This document shows, one piece after another, positions 1 to 16,770 of a stretch of DNA of 64,000 bases (position 1 is its first letter; each line of letters opens with the position of its first letter). The notes below the pieces were generated by a model, which saw only the letters and a program-made list of their open reading frames with translations, searched no databases and was not told the DNA's origin. Position numbers and translations under genes: made by a program. The DNA is from Hoplostethus atlanticus. Its lineage: Eukaryota; Chordata; Actinopteri; Trachichthyiformes; Trachichthyidae. The stretch is from assembly GCA_034670405.1 (NCBI GenBank), contig JAXDDX010000004.1, positions 4,694,001 through 4,758,000 of the forward strand. Direction: 5' to 3'.

Positions 1-1171
1 TCCCCTTTGTTTCCCAGTCTGTTGCCAAACGTCACAGTTGGGAGACATCCTCCAGTCTGCTATCAAAAAGCTTTTGGGCTTATTGGCTTCACACTCTGTA
101 TTTTTGTCCAAAAGCAGTTAACTGCAAACTGCAGTGTTACATGTCTCAGTTCGTCTCTGCATTTTGGAGGAATGTTTTGCTGAGATGGGTTCAGGTGGAT
201 GGTGGTGAGGTATTACTACATGTCCTTGGCTTAGGACCCCCTACAATAGCACTCCTCTCCAAGGTTATAGCCTATTAGCTTCTAGCCTACTGTTCAACCA
301 GCCACTAAGCATTTAAAAATGGCAAGGTGAAAGGTTTGGCAGATGCACATCAGATATTCAGACCTCAGCATGTGGTTTCTTTGTTCATTTCATTCACTTA
401 CTCTCTGGGAATGTGACTAGTCTGGATGTACAGGTGGGCACAGGCCTACAGGCAGATGAACTCTAGCCCTCAGCCGCTCCGCTACCCAGACTTTGTGCCC
501 GGGAGACTTTTGGCGGATGTGTAGCACTCCCTCCTCCTCCTTCCATCAGCTCCCCAAACACAGTTGTTCATGAATATGGATGGCAAGGCAAGGCTCGGCT
601 CGCTGGCATCATTAACGTGCCACAAGCCCATATAAATCACATCACCATAAAACCTCCAAATGCTCTGATAAAGAAGGTAACACGATAACAACCGGGAGAA
701 CTCAAGAAGACAAACAATTCTTGGGCACAGAAACACACAGCGGGTTGTTGACTACTTGCTTGTGTTGTGCTTTGATTGGATTTTCCAGGCAGCTGCTCAG
801 TTATAACTTCGCAATGGTATATCAATGTTAACAGCCTAAAACATCTCGTGTGACAAGAGTGAATGCAGTCACATACAAGCACAGTTTGTCTTGGCTGCGA
901 TATGGACAGGCACTCATGCACTGCTACGATAGACTCGAGCCCTTAGAGAACTCTCCCTTCTCAGCATGGGAGAGAAAAGCTCTGACAGCTTGTCAAACTG
1001 AAGATGAGTGCACATACTCAGCACCCACTCTCCACTCTCAAGACTCCCTCTCCTACCACAGTCCACCTATTCTAGTGTATGGTTTTTGAATACAGTGTTT
1101 GAATGGTGATGTGAATGTTTGTGTGTTGTCGTTCCAACCCATTTGGCAAGATAATGTTCTGTTATTTAAAT

Positions 1172-1173
<2 letters not shown>
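1..1173. other. Unique non-coding sequence, no gene seen
   Basis: Mixed-composition single-copy-looking DNA. The short open frames (under 95 codons, on both strands) overlap each other and show no domain, signal peptide or splice pattern. Within it, 540-720 has the even, motif-rich texture of a conserved element and is listed separately. Nothing else stands out. Confidence 0.6.
540..720. promoter_or_regulatory. Possible conserved non-coding element
   Basis: A compact block with CATGAATATGGATGG, ATTAACGTG, CCATATAAATC and CCATAAAAC. The last reads TTTTATGG on the minus strand, a Hox/Cdx-type core. It lacks microsatellite or transposon character. Homeodomain-type cores and low redundancy are what vertebrate developmental enhancers often show, but such motifs are short and also occur by chance. 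Conservation could not be tested here. Confidence 0.22.

Positions 1174-1220
<47 letters not shown>
1174..1220. repeat. (TC)n microsatellite, 47 bp
   Basis: An uninterrupted TC/GA dinucleotide tract, followed directly by a short AT-rich run. Open frames reading RERERE or LSLSLS across it are artefacts of the repeat. Confidence 0.97.
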
Positions 1221-1224
<4 letters not shown>

Positions 1225-2839
1225 TATTTATATATATTTAAATGGCACAATCAGCAGCTGGACTCTACACTAAGGGTATTTCCACAATCTGTTGGCTGCC
1301 ATCCTTATCACCTCTCATCCCCCCTGACAAAGGCATACACAACCATGTAGCTCACACAATAGTGCGGTGTGTTATGTTGCCTGTTGAAAGAGCTTCTGCC
1401 TCCACAATGCGACTGCATAGGAACCTTAATGACTTCCAGCGTGTTACACAGAATGTAGCCACTATTCTGGATGCCTCGGGTTGATGGCATGACAGTACAC
1501 CCCAAGCCCATAGAGAAAATTCAACTCTGCACACACAGGGTCACCTCTGCATTATTTTGTGTTGCTTTCAACAGATTATGAAACATACTATATGGGACTG
1601 CAGATGTTGATGTTGTATTATGTATTTCACAGAATTAGTGAGTTCCTATTTAATGTACTATCAATTGTACAAGCTGCCAAATGTAACCCTTGACACATCC
1701 TTTGCACAGCTATGAATGATCACACTGTTTGTACGCATGAATAAGCACTGTCACTATGTGGGTGATTTGACGATTGGTGATGATTTGAGAAAGATCTTAT
1801 GATCTTTATCAAACGTTGGGAAAAAAAATGGAGGTGATCCTGAGTGTGTGTGCAGGAATTTAGTTTTTTCTATATACTTTGAACTTTGGGGGGGGGAGTA
1901 CCACTTGCACCACAAAAGAGAACACAGTGGTGTGCATGTTATTTTCTTTCTTTTTGTTTTATGACAAGTCACCCCTGCAAACATCAAACAAACTCTCGTA
2001 TCCAAGAAAGGAAGTGCTTTGAAAGAGTTTTTGGTGGTTTTATGAGTGATCCGATCCTTCCCCCACCCAAATGAATATGGAGTAGCAGGGCCTGGCTGAG
2101 GCAGGCAGCTCCTCTCCTCTCAGAGTAAGTTCAGACGAGGCTCCTTGCAGGGGGTCTGGAGTCGATTCTTGGGGGCACCACAATGCCAGTACTCCTCATA
2201 AGCCTGGCACTTTTGTCTATCAAAGTATGGAGAGAAGCCATACACAATTTATAGAGCCTTCACCCTGCAAAGGCATGGTGGACAAGATAGGAATGGTGTC
2301 CTAGCTTGGTGCTGGAATTCCATTTTTCTACTCTTCCTCCTCTTCACTCACTCATAGTGAGTCTCCTTCCTATTGAATCAGATTTTTATTGAGTATTATT
2401 CAATTATGATTCACCTGAATCAAGAGATGGCTGCAAAGATTTTAATTGATCTTTCATGAGTTCATACAAGCGGAATATTATTTATTTCTGTCAAATGCTT
2501 TATTGTAATCCATGTAAAAAGAGTATTGGTACTGTAATATAAAACACCTTTTGCAGTGTGAAGTAACTTCAAATTCAAGAAATGTGTTATATTGTAAATA
2601 CATTATGCCTTCTCTAAATTTCTGTTGAGCTGCTCCACTGTAATGAATGCTGCTGATTCCTCCTTAGATTGTATATGAGGGCTGGAAAACCAAGATGATT
2701 AATGTTTTATTTTGATGCAGCGATTCCTTTGTCACTTTAGTTTCATGTCAGTTCTGAGACTGATTTCCTCAGGGACATTGCAAGCCAGCAAATCATACAT
2801 TTAGAGCCGCTGAAATGTAGCCGAATTTGCTGAAAAACG
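1221..2839. other. Unique non-coding sequence, no gene seen
   Basis: No supported gene. It contains a small perfect palindrome (AAAGATC at 1790-1796, loop TTAT, GATCTTT at 1801-1807), an eight-base G run near 1890, and AT-rich stretches around 2380-2600. Open frames of 60-83 codons overlap on opposite strands and look fortuitous. Confidence 0.55.
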
Positions 2840-3060
2840 ATAGCCTGTAACTCAATTAACACAACTTTAGAGCAATGCACACCCACTTCATACAGAATCT
2901 GATTAACAGTAGCCGAATGCTGATATTAACCTAGTAATGTAATTACAACTCCAGGTTGAGTGCTAAAGCAATTATCAAGCTGAGTGAATATTCCCAAATC
3001 GGATTAGGATGGTGAACTTCAACCTCTCTGCATTGAATTAGACATAATTTATCTTTAAAG
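2840..3060. promoter_or_regulatory. Possible conserved non-coding element, TAAT-rich
   Basis: Within about 200 bp there are four separate homeodomain-type cores: CAATTAACAC, GATTAACAG, GTAATTACAA and CAATTATCAA. They sit in non-repetitive sequence. This resembles a developmental enhancer core, but the evidence is motif density only. Chance clusters are common in AT-rich DNA. Confidence 0.22.
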
Positions 3061-4959
3061 AGCATGGCCGCGCCTTCTTTTGCCTTTGACTTGTCTTTGA
3101 GCGTGAGATTGAGATACAGAGATTTTTACCTTGGTTCTAGCTTTGCTTTTAACGTCTCAGTTTATTGTGTTAAAACAGAATTTATTGAAATCTGCTGTTC
3201 AACTAGTCAGACTCAGACCAACGTCATGTTTATCCATTTTCAGCTATAGTTGTACGGTACACATTTTAGCACGGGGAAGTGACTGGGTCTTGGGCTTAGT
3301 AAGATTCAGGAATAAAATAAAGACATAAAAAATGTAAGTATCTAATAAATCCTCTCTTGAAAAGTTACTGTGAGCTGTTACTTCCACAAGAGGTGAGTGT
3401 GGTCCATATTACCAGTGGGTCCTGCTTTTGGAGTGGGAGAAGAGACCCTTTAGACACAGGTCATTATTATTGCCCTAGGTCAGGATTATGGAAAAGCTAA
3501 TGTTAAGATATGCAATGGGATGGAGATCAGTACAGAGGAAGGTTGAGCTGGGATTGACTCCCTAATGTAATTACACCCACTCAGGGCAGAGAAAGAGACA
3601 GAAGAGGGCTGGGGATTTGAGAGAGGGATTGTGACAGCCTTACAATAGAGAGCGGAGGAGTGTCAACAGACCTGTGTACCAGGGTTGAGGGTCAGCCTCA
3701 TGGCCTCAGGCCAGGCACATGAGATTAAAACGTCCTTGCTGTAGGCCTTGGAAACAGCACACTCAAACACAGGAGCTGGAAGTAGAATAATAGGACTGGA
3801 GAAAGAGGCATATAATTCAGTTATTCCAGTGCTCTGCCGTCTCTGAAGTTGCTTTCATGATGATGCCACCGTCTGTTTATTGTCCCAAACCTAAACAGAT
3901 AATGTGAATGTGATAGTGTTGTGGTGATGCATAATGTCATGCAGGATTTGAGGCAGAGCTTGTTATTGCTGTCAGGTGACATCTCAGAGTAGACAGTGTA
4001 GTTTTTGCTTCTTGACATGCAATCGCAGAATGGATTGCCCACTCTGGAGTTGGCACTCCCTCACACAGAGAAAGAAAGAGAAGGGGGGGTAGAAAGGCCC
4101 TTTGATGAAAGGACAACCCAGCCCGCCTTTCCCTCCCTTCTTTTCTTCCTTGCCCTGCGGAGTTAATCTGGCAAAGAGGAGGTGGCAGCATCAGCCAATT
4201 TACACAAGCAGGAGCAGCTTTTCGTGCCGCGCTTTCTCTTTCACTTGCTTTCGCTGTGTCTCCACCCCCAACCACCTCTCGTGTGTGTGTGTGCGTGTGC
4301 GTGCGCATTTGGTGGTGGTATGATATCAAGTACAGTTAGGTGGAAGAAAGCCCAACCCCTGAGGCTGGCAACACCTGCTTCACACAGGCTGGGTAGTCTA
4401 GGCGCTGTGGCACAGGTATCACCACCCACCTTCACCCCTCCTCATATGCCCCCAGTTCTTGTGCAGTCTGTCAATTTTAGTATCCGCCTACCTCTACTTT
4501 CCTTTTGTTTCCATTCTCTGTCTTCCCTCCTGGAAGGTTTTTGGCATTGCCTTTGAACAAAGGGAGAGACTGGGATTAAGAGTTCTCCATGACTGAGTCC
4601 CTCTGATGATGTCAGACGAGCATCCCTTTTGGGCACCCAGGCAGACTCAGCTCTGCCCTGGAGAACAAAGGGAAAAACAGAACAAAAACATGATTTAATT
4701 ACAACCAGGTCTTAGATGGCAGCAAAATGAATAGCTTGAGTGGCTCTGTGTGTTTTATCCACATCATGGCAGATGACTTTAAGAGTTATTGAGCAGTGTT
4801 TACTCTGTCCATCACTGTGGCCGAACAGTAATTACCTACACACAAATTATGTTTTTTATTCGGTAATGGCATTAGTCATGCTGGTGAGAGAAGCATGTTC
4901 CTGCCCCTTGCTGTAATGTGTTCAATAAATCCTCCAGCCACTCAGATTCCCTTGCAGTT
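3061..4959. other. Unique non-coding sequence with a short GT tract
   Basis: No supported gene. Purine-rich stretches occur at 3590-3670 and 4060-4100. A short imperfect (GT)n/(GTGC)n tract lies near 4280-4306. The overlapping frames of 124-130 codons at about 3937-4556 lie on opposite strands, run through this low-complexity DNA and match no family I recognise. Confidence 0.55.
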
Positions 4960-5120
4960 TGGATGCGAATCCAAACATTGTGGCCCATCAATTTTTCTCC
5001 ACCAGGCTTGGCCGGATCAATGAAATCAAAGTTCATCTCAGCCAGATACTAATTATTTAATGAATGGCGTCTGGGTCCTGTGCGGCTGCCCATGCATCCG
5101 AGCTGCGATGCATATTGAAT
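4960..5120. promoter_or_regulatory. Possible conserved non-coding element (TCF/LEF and homeodomain motifs)
   Basis: Contains AATCAAAGTTC (TCF/LEF-type ATCAAAG), ACTAATTATTTAATGAATGG (overlapping homeodomain cores), and two ATGCAT copies around CCGAGCTGCG. The mix of factor motifs in non-repetitive DNA makes this one of the better enhancer-like blocks in the first 10 kb. Activity and conservation are inferred, not shown. Confidence 0.27.
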
Positions 5121-9253
<4,133 letters not shown>

Positions 9254-9577
9254 TAGGGGTGGGCGATATGACTAAAAATCAATATCGCGATTATTTCAAA
9301 CTTTTACCTCGATTACGATTAATGAACGATTATTTTATTTGTTTTGTTTTATTTTGAAATTTGTTTTTATTTTGAAATCTACCGGATGCTCTATGCCGTT
9401 CCTGTGTCTGACTTCCTGCCTGGCTTGACACATTCGCTCGCGGCTCGCAAAAAACGAACGGTCAAAACCTGTCTGAACACGGCGTTAGTTGGACGGGGCG
9501 GTTCAACGATTTTGAAAATTTGCCACGATTACATAAATGACGATTACGATTATAAACACGATTATCGCCCACCCCTA
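9254..9577. mobile_element. Non-autonomous hAT-type DNA transposon (MITE), 324 bp
   Basis: Both ends carry a perfect 15-bp terminal inverted repeat: TAGGGGTGGGCGATA at 9254-9268 and its reverse complement at 9563-9577. The flanks ACAAAGGC (9246-9253) and ACAAAGAC (9578-9585) match at 7 of 8 positions, the 8-bp target duplication expected of hAT transposases. Near both ends are repeats of the CGATTACGATT type, a known trait of fish elements that begin GGGGTGGGCGATA. It has no transposase frame and is far shorter than an autonomous hAT, so it would have moved only with enzyme supplied in trans. Intact ends and a one-mismatch duplication suggest a fairly young insertion. Exact subfamily not assigned. 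Confidence 0.88.
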
Positions 9578-10551
9578 ACAAAGACTGCACAGTGTCTATA
9601 TTTTGTTTTTCTATTGTCAGAGTAAAGTCTGTTAAAGTTTTCATAATTTCCTTACCACTTACAGTTCTTTTCATTAGGGCTAGTTTTTGCACCTGGAGCA
9701 GTTTTATGCTTGTGTGTGTGGAAATAGCCAATCCCCATAGCAGTAATCAATGGGGGGAGAAGTGTGTTGTAATTTAGTTAATTAAAAGCTGGGGGGCATC
9801 AGACAAGACGGGGTGTTAGATCTCCATTTTAGGGGTGGAATAATTATGTGCTGCACTAAAATGGATGGCAAGAGATGTTTGAATATCCATCAGCCATTGT
9901 TAAATGGTGTTTGTAGACATATTGCCACTTCAGGAGATTTACTGTAGCCATCTTCAGCTACTCATCCAGTGAAACGGTGGTAAATAATTCCATGAGCGGT
10001 GAAGGTGTTAAACACTATTACATGTAAACAACTGAACACGAGCAGGTCTTTCAGATGTCAAACATCAAGTCTTATCCCATTTGAGACATAAGATATGCTT
10101 GAGATGGCGTGCCAGCCTCCCTGGCTTCAGAAAAGACCAATTAGCAGTAATTTGTTGAAGCTAAGTGGACTTAGAGTGAAAGGCCCAAATCAAATAGGAA
10201 CACAGGGGATGAATTTCCTTTATTTCCAAGTCATTGTGATAGGCAACCTGAGCATGGTAGAGCATATGGCAGACAATTCAGCTGTGTTTTGATAGTGTTC
10301 ATAAACAGAGACCATTGCCATGCTTCATTTCAACGTAAGTGCACTTTGCCAATGATAAATGCAGCATACAAAGATGAGGGGGTGTAAATCGGTCCATAAT
10401 TGGATTCTCCAGGGAAAAAGCTGCACACAAATCTTGTCCCAAATGCATTTGCAGTATAACACCTACACATATGTGCAGGTTGTCAAACCATTTGAATAAT
10501 GCCATGCAAATGTCCATGAACAACCTGTCTTTTCATAACCTTTTATTGGCT

Positions 10552-10818
10552 CTACCCTATATTCACTTCTCTAACTTTATTTAATGTGGCAGAACAACAT
10601 GACTGATTCCAAATGGTTTGTCTAGAGATTGTGGATATGCTTACTAAATGACAGTGTCTTCCTTTAACAGAACTATATGCTGGTCTGATGATCTCATCCA
10701 GCCTCTTCATTTGTGGCAGATTCGTCTTTGAGTCCCCCAGAAGCTGAAACATCTGCTCTACTGGCCCAGTTGGCATTGTGTAGAAATGGGATTGCCTCTC
10801 TTCAGGTGAGGTATCCAC
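10552..10818 (-). other. Weak candidate coding segment, unrecognised
   Basis: An 88-codon minus-strand frame whose central part has balanced, protein-like composition (for example GPVEQMFQLLGDSK and PQMKRLDEIIRPAYSSVK). A donor-like GTAAGC follows a CATTTA context at about 10646-10651 on the minus strand. A TTTACAG acceptor-like site lies upstream at about 10842. The opposite strand is also open for 60 codons across the same DNA. I recognise no family, the frame contains no second domain, and no partner exon is visible. It could be an isolated exon, a decayed repeat, or chance; chance remains likeliest. Confidence 0.12.
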
Positions 10819-11135
10819 CCCCTTTTAAAATGAAAATCTGCTGTAAAGCAGCATTTGCATGTTGCTACTATAACCTTGGACTATTTACTGGTTAGATAAA
10901 TGAGAGGCTTGGTGCTCTGGATTCTATTTTTGCAGGGAAGTAGTCATATTCACAAATATTGAAGTGTATAGTTTGTTCATTCTAATTTACAGTGGATTTT
11001 GCCTTTTAAGCCTCTTCCATGGAGTACAGCATTTTGTCAAAGAGTAACTAAAAAAAGGGACACCCCCCCCTTTCACTAACCCGGGACCGTATCCGATCAA
11101 GGATAACCCATGCACCCCAACCCACACCCCTTACC

Positions 11136-11205
11136 CCAAACAGGGTTCATACCCTGGACCTGGTCTTGGAATTAACTTGGACTTGACTCAGGTGGTTTTG
11201 ACGGC
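11136..11205. repeat. Possible fragment of a dispersed fish repeat (ACTTGGACTTGACTC motif)
   Basis: The phrase ACTTGGACTTGACTCAGG with a nearby GGACCTGGTCTTGG resembles an interspersed repeat common in teleost genomes, built from TTGGACTCGACT-like units. Ends and family cannot be fixed from this copy. The match is from memory, not alignment. Confidence 0.3.
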
Positions 11206-13429
11206 AGGTCTGACTGACGTTCTGTTATAATGATATGACCGTATAACTAGCTAGCTAGCTATAAAATATATGCTTTAGCTTAAATAGAGCAGCAAATATA
11301 CAAATGTGCACTGAAGCTAAAGCTGTTTCTATGGTTACCACGCTTGGATGCAGCCACAGGAGAAGGAGGGTGCTGCAGGGTTTGCCGACGTGAAACCACA
11401 TGCAGCTATTGCTCTCTGTTTGAAATGTCCATAAAACATGACACATATTGTATGGTTCCTCTGCCTGTCCACTGAGCTGAGTTACCAGCACTGACAAAGT
11501 CTACAGAAATCATCTCTGAGCAAAGTTGTTATTTTGAAACCTGCTATGATGTAGACTTTGCCATATGTCACATAATGTAAGGAATCTTCTTGATTCTTTC
11601 AGTGTGGGCTCTTATAATTATTTTTAGACATTCAGGTTTAGTGAATTGGCCAAATTTGTGCCTCCCCTATGTGCTGAGTGGGTTTGTTGGCTGACCACCG
11701 AGGGAGGGGCAGTTGGACCAGGTCCCTACCCTCCCTCCATCCTACAGCGAAGTACTTGTGTCACGTCTGCTCTTATCACATCTCCATCCCGGCAGGCCAT
11801 GGGCCTCCACTGTGGCTTGATGCTGGGCTGGACTTGGTCTCCTATTGGAGGGACCGGTGTCACACACATGGTACAGTCCTAGCGCAATGTTTTAATTAAA
11901 AGAAGAAGGGGACCTCAGAGGGTGAGAGGTAGACCCTAGGGTGAGAGGCATCTGCCCTCAGAAGCCGAAAGACATATGGACACATTAAGAGGACGATGAT
12001 GAGGATAATCGAGGAAGGCCAGGCAGAGCTGTCTAATGTCTTAACCTTATAGTGTATATAAGTGACACCAAAGTATGTAAGTGAATGATAGCCTTGACTT
12101 GTACCTCAATTTGGTGGCACTTGGTTTTTAGAGAGTTTAGTTTTTAAGCACTGATTGAGTGATTCAACCCGGAGCCTAGTCTGCTCCCTGGATGAGAGTT
12201 GTGTTGAGAGTGATGTGTGTTGTGGTTGTGTTTGTGTTTGTCATGAGAAGTGTAAATGGTGATGTGAGTGTCTTGCTGGGATAAGCCAGGCTTACTGGTC
12301 TCATTCATAGTGTCACCAGCAGTCAGGTTGGTTTGGTCCTAATGTATGGACACTGTCCAATGCTATGATTTTTTTACGGCAGTTCAAATATTGGCAATTG
12401 TTAAAATGTAGCAGCAGAAATCAGAGGATGGATTATTAATCTCTTCAAATATAGAATATGACTCATCCTCCAATCGTGATGCTTCAGTAAGCATCGTCAA
12501 GGCGCATTAACAACTTGATTGTTTATTTATTGATGACAACTTCTCCAACAGATCTATGCATTTACGTGTCTCACTTGATGAATCTGACTCTACATGTAGA
12601 CATGCTTGAAGAGAGAATAACATTAAATGTAAACATTTTGCTGCCTTTCACATTTCTTTGTGTCAAAATGATTTCCATTTCAAATATTAATCTTGTCTTT
12701 TCATGGCGGCATACAGTTTTCCATTTAAAAAAATTCTAATCGTGCGAGGGGGAAAAAAAAAGGAAAGGCAATATTAGTGATAATACTGTTTTTCCTGTTT
12801 CTGATGTAAAACATATATGGTTAGATTATGTCATTGTTAATTCATGAGGTCTTCAGATGAATAATAGATGATGTCCTTTGAGACCGGTGCCCTTGTGCCT
12901 ACCCTTGTTATTAAGAGAATTCCAGATCATATCAGGCTAGCTAGCACATTTTCTTTTGGTGTCCTAGTGCAAAGTCTTCTCAAAAAGGACCATTGATCCA
13001 TCATCTTGCCCTCTGTATTGCACATATCATACATCATCATACACAATACTTTGTGTTTTCTGTTCCTGACAGTAGTCTGTAAAACATTTTGGTTTGAGAT
13101 TTTCTATAGTATCCTTCTGTCCTCCTGCTAGTTCAGACGAGTGCTTTATAAAGGAGACACTAATATCAGTGCTGGAATTAATTCAGTTTTTAAAAGGTGT
13201 GCTGAATCTTGAGAGCCATGGTACTTGGTGAACCTGATAAACATTTCACTAGTTCTACAAGTACTGAGAAAATAATTACTCAGACCCAGGACTTCATGAG
13301 GAGTGTAATTATGATAGCGGGTAATGTAGAATAATACAGTCTTCATTATGATCTGTTGTGTTTAAAATAACAATAATTAAACAGCTGCCACATTTCAATT
13401 ATTTCCACTTGTGGGTAAGAATGGCCCCG

Positions 13430-13600
13430 AGCGAAGGGGGGGCTGTGCCCTATGCATCTTGGCTATGAGATCCTGAATAATCAGGATAATTATCTCTCCC
13501 ATCAACAGGGTTTCTGAAAAGGAATTACCATAAAACATTGCTAATTTTAATGGGCGACCTAATACAACTCAAATGATTATAGAGAGATGGGAGGAGAATG
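13430..13600. promoter_or_regulatory. Possible conserved non-coding element
   Basis: Non-repetitive block with CCTGAATAATCAGGATAATT (imperfect dyad), GGAATTACCATAAAAC and TGCTAATTTTAATGG. The clustering of TAAT and ATAAAA cores resembles developmental enhancers. Only sequence texture supports this. Confidence 0.22.
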
Positions 13601-13915
13601 GAGAAGTGGAGGGAGGCTAAAATCATTCACCCTCATTTAGAGGAAGAGAGGGGGGAGGAGGTAGGCGTTTGTACATCAAATAGTGGAATCACATCTATTG
13701 TCATGGAGCTCACTAATTGATTCTTCTGAAGGTCTATCTAGCAGGTTATGTGGGTCAATGATCAATCAAAGTGTGATCAGGTGATCACTCATCTGGCAAG
13801 TCAAAGACTGTATTTTGGAGATGCTATTTGCTAATCTATTGTGATGAGACCTGTAGAAATGGCACAATTTGCAAAATTGACATGCTCGCTTTCCTTTTTT
13901 TGTCTCTCTCTGACC

Positions 13916-13918
<3 letters not shown>

Positions 13919-13969
<51 letters not shown>
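13919..13969. repeat. (CA)n microsatellite, 51 bp
   Basis: An uninterrupted CA tract following a short pyrimidine run and CCCCC. The HTHTHT/CVCVCV frames across it are artefacts. Confidence 0.97.
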
Positions 13970-13970
<1 letters not shown>

Positions 13971-16679
13971 CCAAAAAGGTCAAGCAATTAATCTAACCAT
14001 AAACCACAATAAATTACCAAGACCAATTTTACAGAATAATCCATAACAATATCAGTGTGGGGTGGCCAGGCTGTAAATACAGAGGCTAGATGCTGTGACG
14101 GTGATGCATGGCTTGTGAAGTCTGTGGTGGAAATAAACTCCTGCTGGTGTCCCTAGGAGGAGAAATTAAATTCAGGGTCAAGTTGTTCTGATTTTCTCTT
14201 CTCTTTCTTGCTCTCTGTTGGTTTCCCATGATTTGTTGTGCTTATGGCTTGTGACATACAATGCTAAGTGAGTCCCTTTTGTTTTTCCCCTTTACCTTTT
14301 TTTTGAGTGAACAACTTTCAAATCTCAGAGCAATGATAAAGAGACCCAGCTCTGGCATATAGACTGGCTTTTTTACGCTGTGAGCAAAAATTCGTTTCTG
14401 TGTACCTTACCAGGCTACTGATTTCCCCTGTCATTTTCTGTCTTTCAACAGAATTGCCATATCTTCTTAACATTTTACAATCAAAACCACTGATGATTTG
14501 TAATCCAAAAAGATCTGAAGCCATTGGAGAACTGTTTTAATTCAGTCACTCATCACTGACAGGCCTGATCTTCAGTGAATGTGAGTTATGTGTAGGAGAG
14601 GAGCTCCCGAAGGCAGCAGCTCCAGAGCTGAGTGCAGGATATCAGCTCACCCCTTAATGAAGCTGCTGTAATCACGCTGGTGCAGGATGGCCGTCTCTCA
14701 TTAGTACACGGGTTGGAGAAACACTCTGAAACTCTTTGATGTTGTCAAAGATTCTCACCATTGTGTTCAGAACAAAGCGTCTTCCTCTAGGATAAGGGAG
14801 GGGAAGTCTTCCCTCTGTTCTGCTGGGGATGCCAGGAAACTGTTTGAGCTGGGAAACCCTTTGTTTCGGTGCCAGAACAAACTCAAATATTATTGTGATT
14901 TGTTTTGGGGAATTTCATTTGAAAGTTCAAATCCTAACCAAATTGAAAACACACAGCGCTATTTCTCGTTGAAGGGAAAAGGAAAATGGATTGAGAGACG
15001 GGGCATTTCACAGAAGAAACACAAAATTACTCAATTGACATGCAGATGTCTACTCTGCCCATAATATTTTTCATTTTCACATTTTCATGTCAATTTCAAT
15101 GTCATTTTGTGAACTTCAGTTTTACCCAGCATTTGGAAGCATCTGCTAATGTAAAAATCTTGCAATGTTTTTGCTCCTATTTGAGACATCCAAGCATACA
15201 TAGCATTTGATAAGGTCCCATTCCCAGGTTGTGTTGAGACAGAACCTTGTGTCCTGCATACTGTGGCTCCTACACTGACCAAGGCTGCTGTGTGGAGATA
15301 ACGCTGCCACTGGAGTCGCCAGCCTCCTGTCACGGAGAGGTCGGAGAAAGGAAGAGGACGAAGGCAGAGAGAGAGAGAGTGAAGTGGGAAAGGCACTAAC
15401 ACATATTTTTCTTGACTCGTTTTAGATTGTCTCGGGGGCCGTGGTCACACATGGGAGCATCCTATGTCGGCGCTGATTAAAAGGCACCACCACTCCACTG
15501 CCCTCAAGAGAATGCCTGCAGGGAGTAGTTTCAAACAGAGAGGCCTTTCTAATTGTCTGCATACCTGTAGGAGAGGGAAGTTAGTCAGTTAACCATCCAG
15601 TATTTACTCTCCACGTATGAAAGTCAACAGTCGCCCACAAACAGCCTAGTGCTGAATCCTAGCATGACTAGACACTGATATTTACTATTTTTTATAGTCT
15701 GAAGGATAATCCAAGGATTCTAAGCCTATTGTAGTAGTCTGCCTAAAGGAGTTCTTTCTAGAATATTCCTGCGTACTGCTCTTTAGGATTAGGGTCGCCT
15801 GCTCAATCATCACTGCCATCTTTTCACCTGTTTTTTATCGTTCATTCTTCATTAAATGTGCTTTAATTGCATGGAGCCTCCCCATCCTCTTAATGCCAAA
15901 TGCAGATAACAGTTTCTTTTGTCACTTTTAATGAATGAAATGAATGAATGGTGACTTTAAATCCAAAGGTCTTCAGTTCTATACAGTATTATTTGCAAGC
16001 ATGCCAGGTCGAGGATCTCTGCTATGCAAACGGGACTACTGGTAGTTAAAACACACACTATGTTGCATTGATTTATACAAATTCAGGGTAAGATTGTATA
16101 CAAGACTCATTGCTGCGTTTATTTTAGTCTCATCATTCCTACATAGATCTGTACATCTTTAGGGTTTTGACTACTATGTTACTGCTATGTTAGTCCTTCT
16201 TCAGCACCAAGTCAAGAGAACCACTGTTATAGATCAGGGTCACATTCGAAGATATAATAGTTCAATATTTTAGTTCAAAGTTATATAAAGCATATTTTCC
16301 ATAATTCTGCATTATAATTGTGTATATTCATGCAATGTGTAATTTCACAGTTTGTTCATTCACACAGAAAGAGAGACAGAGACCAGGAGTACCCCAGGCT
16401 CTGAGCATGTATCACTATTTATGTTTGTTGAATTGTCTGATTCTGTAAAGGAAAGACAGTAAAACTAGCAACTGTCACTGATAGCCCTTCATTACTAGCA
16501 CCAGTACACACACCTGGTTGGTAAACATTGGTACGTTTAATCTGGGTGGCTGTGTGTTGCTGAGTTTGGTATTCTCTGGTCTGCTGTAACCCGAGGAAAT
16601 GAATGCTCTGGGCTCTGCCGGTCAGGGATCAATGCTCTCTGGATAGATCATCTGCCAGGGACCAACACACCAGTGCACA

Positions 16680-16770
16680 CGTTAGGCCAGCGTAATTATA
16701 CCAGGAGGAAATCAACTCTCAGCTGAGGGAAATCAAGGTTTTAATTTAATTAAAGTTAAGACTGCACACT
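16680..16770. promoter_or_regulatory. Possible regulatory block with a near-palindromic homeodomain site
   Basis: GCGTAATTATACC is followed by TTTTAATTTAATTAAAG, which reads nearly the same on both strands and holds overlapping TAATT cores. Paired sites of this type can bind homeodomain dimers. Supported by motif content only. Confidence 0.2.

Larger units (their letters stand above)
9578..13918. other. Unique non-coding sequence, no confirmed gene
   Basis: No gene is supported. An 88-codon minus-strand frame at 10552-10818 is treated separately as a weak exon candidate. 11136-11205 resembles a dispersed fish repeat. CTAGCTAGCTAGCTA sits near 11248. 11640-11900 is relatively GC-rich, with overlapping plus-strand frames that look fortuitous. 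An enhancer-like block is listed at 13430-13600. Confidence 0.5.
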
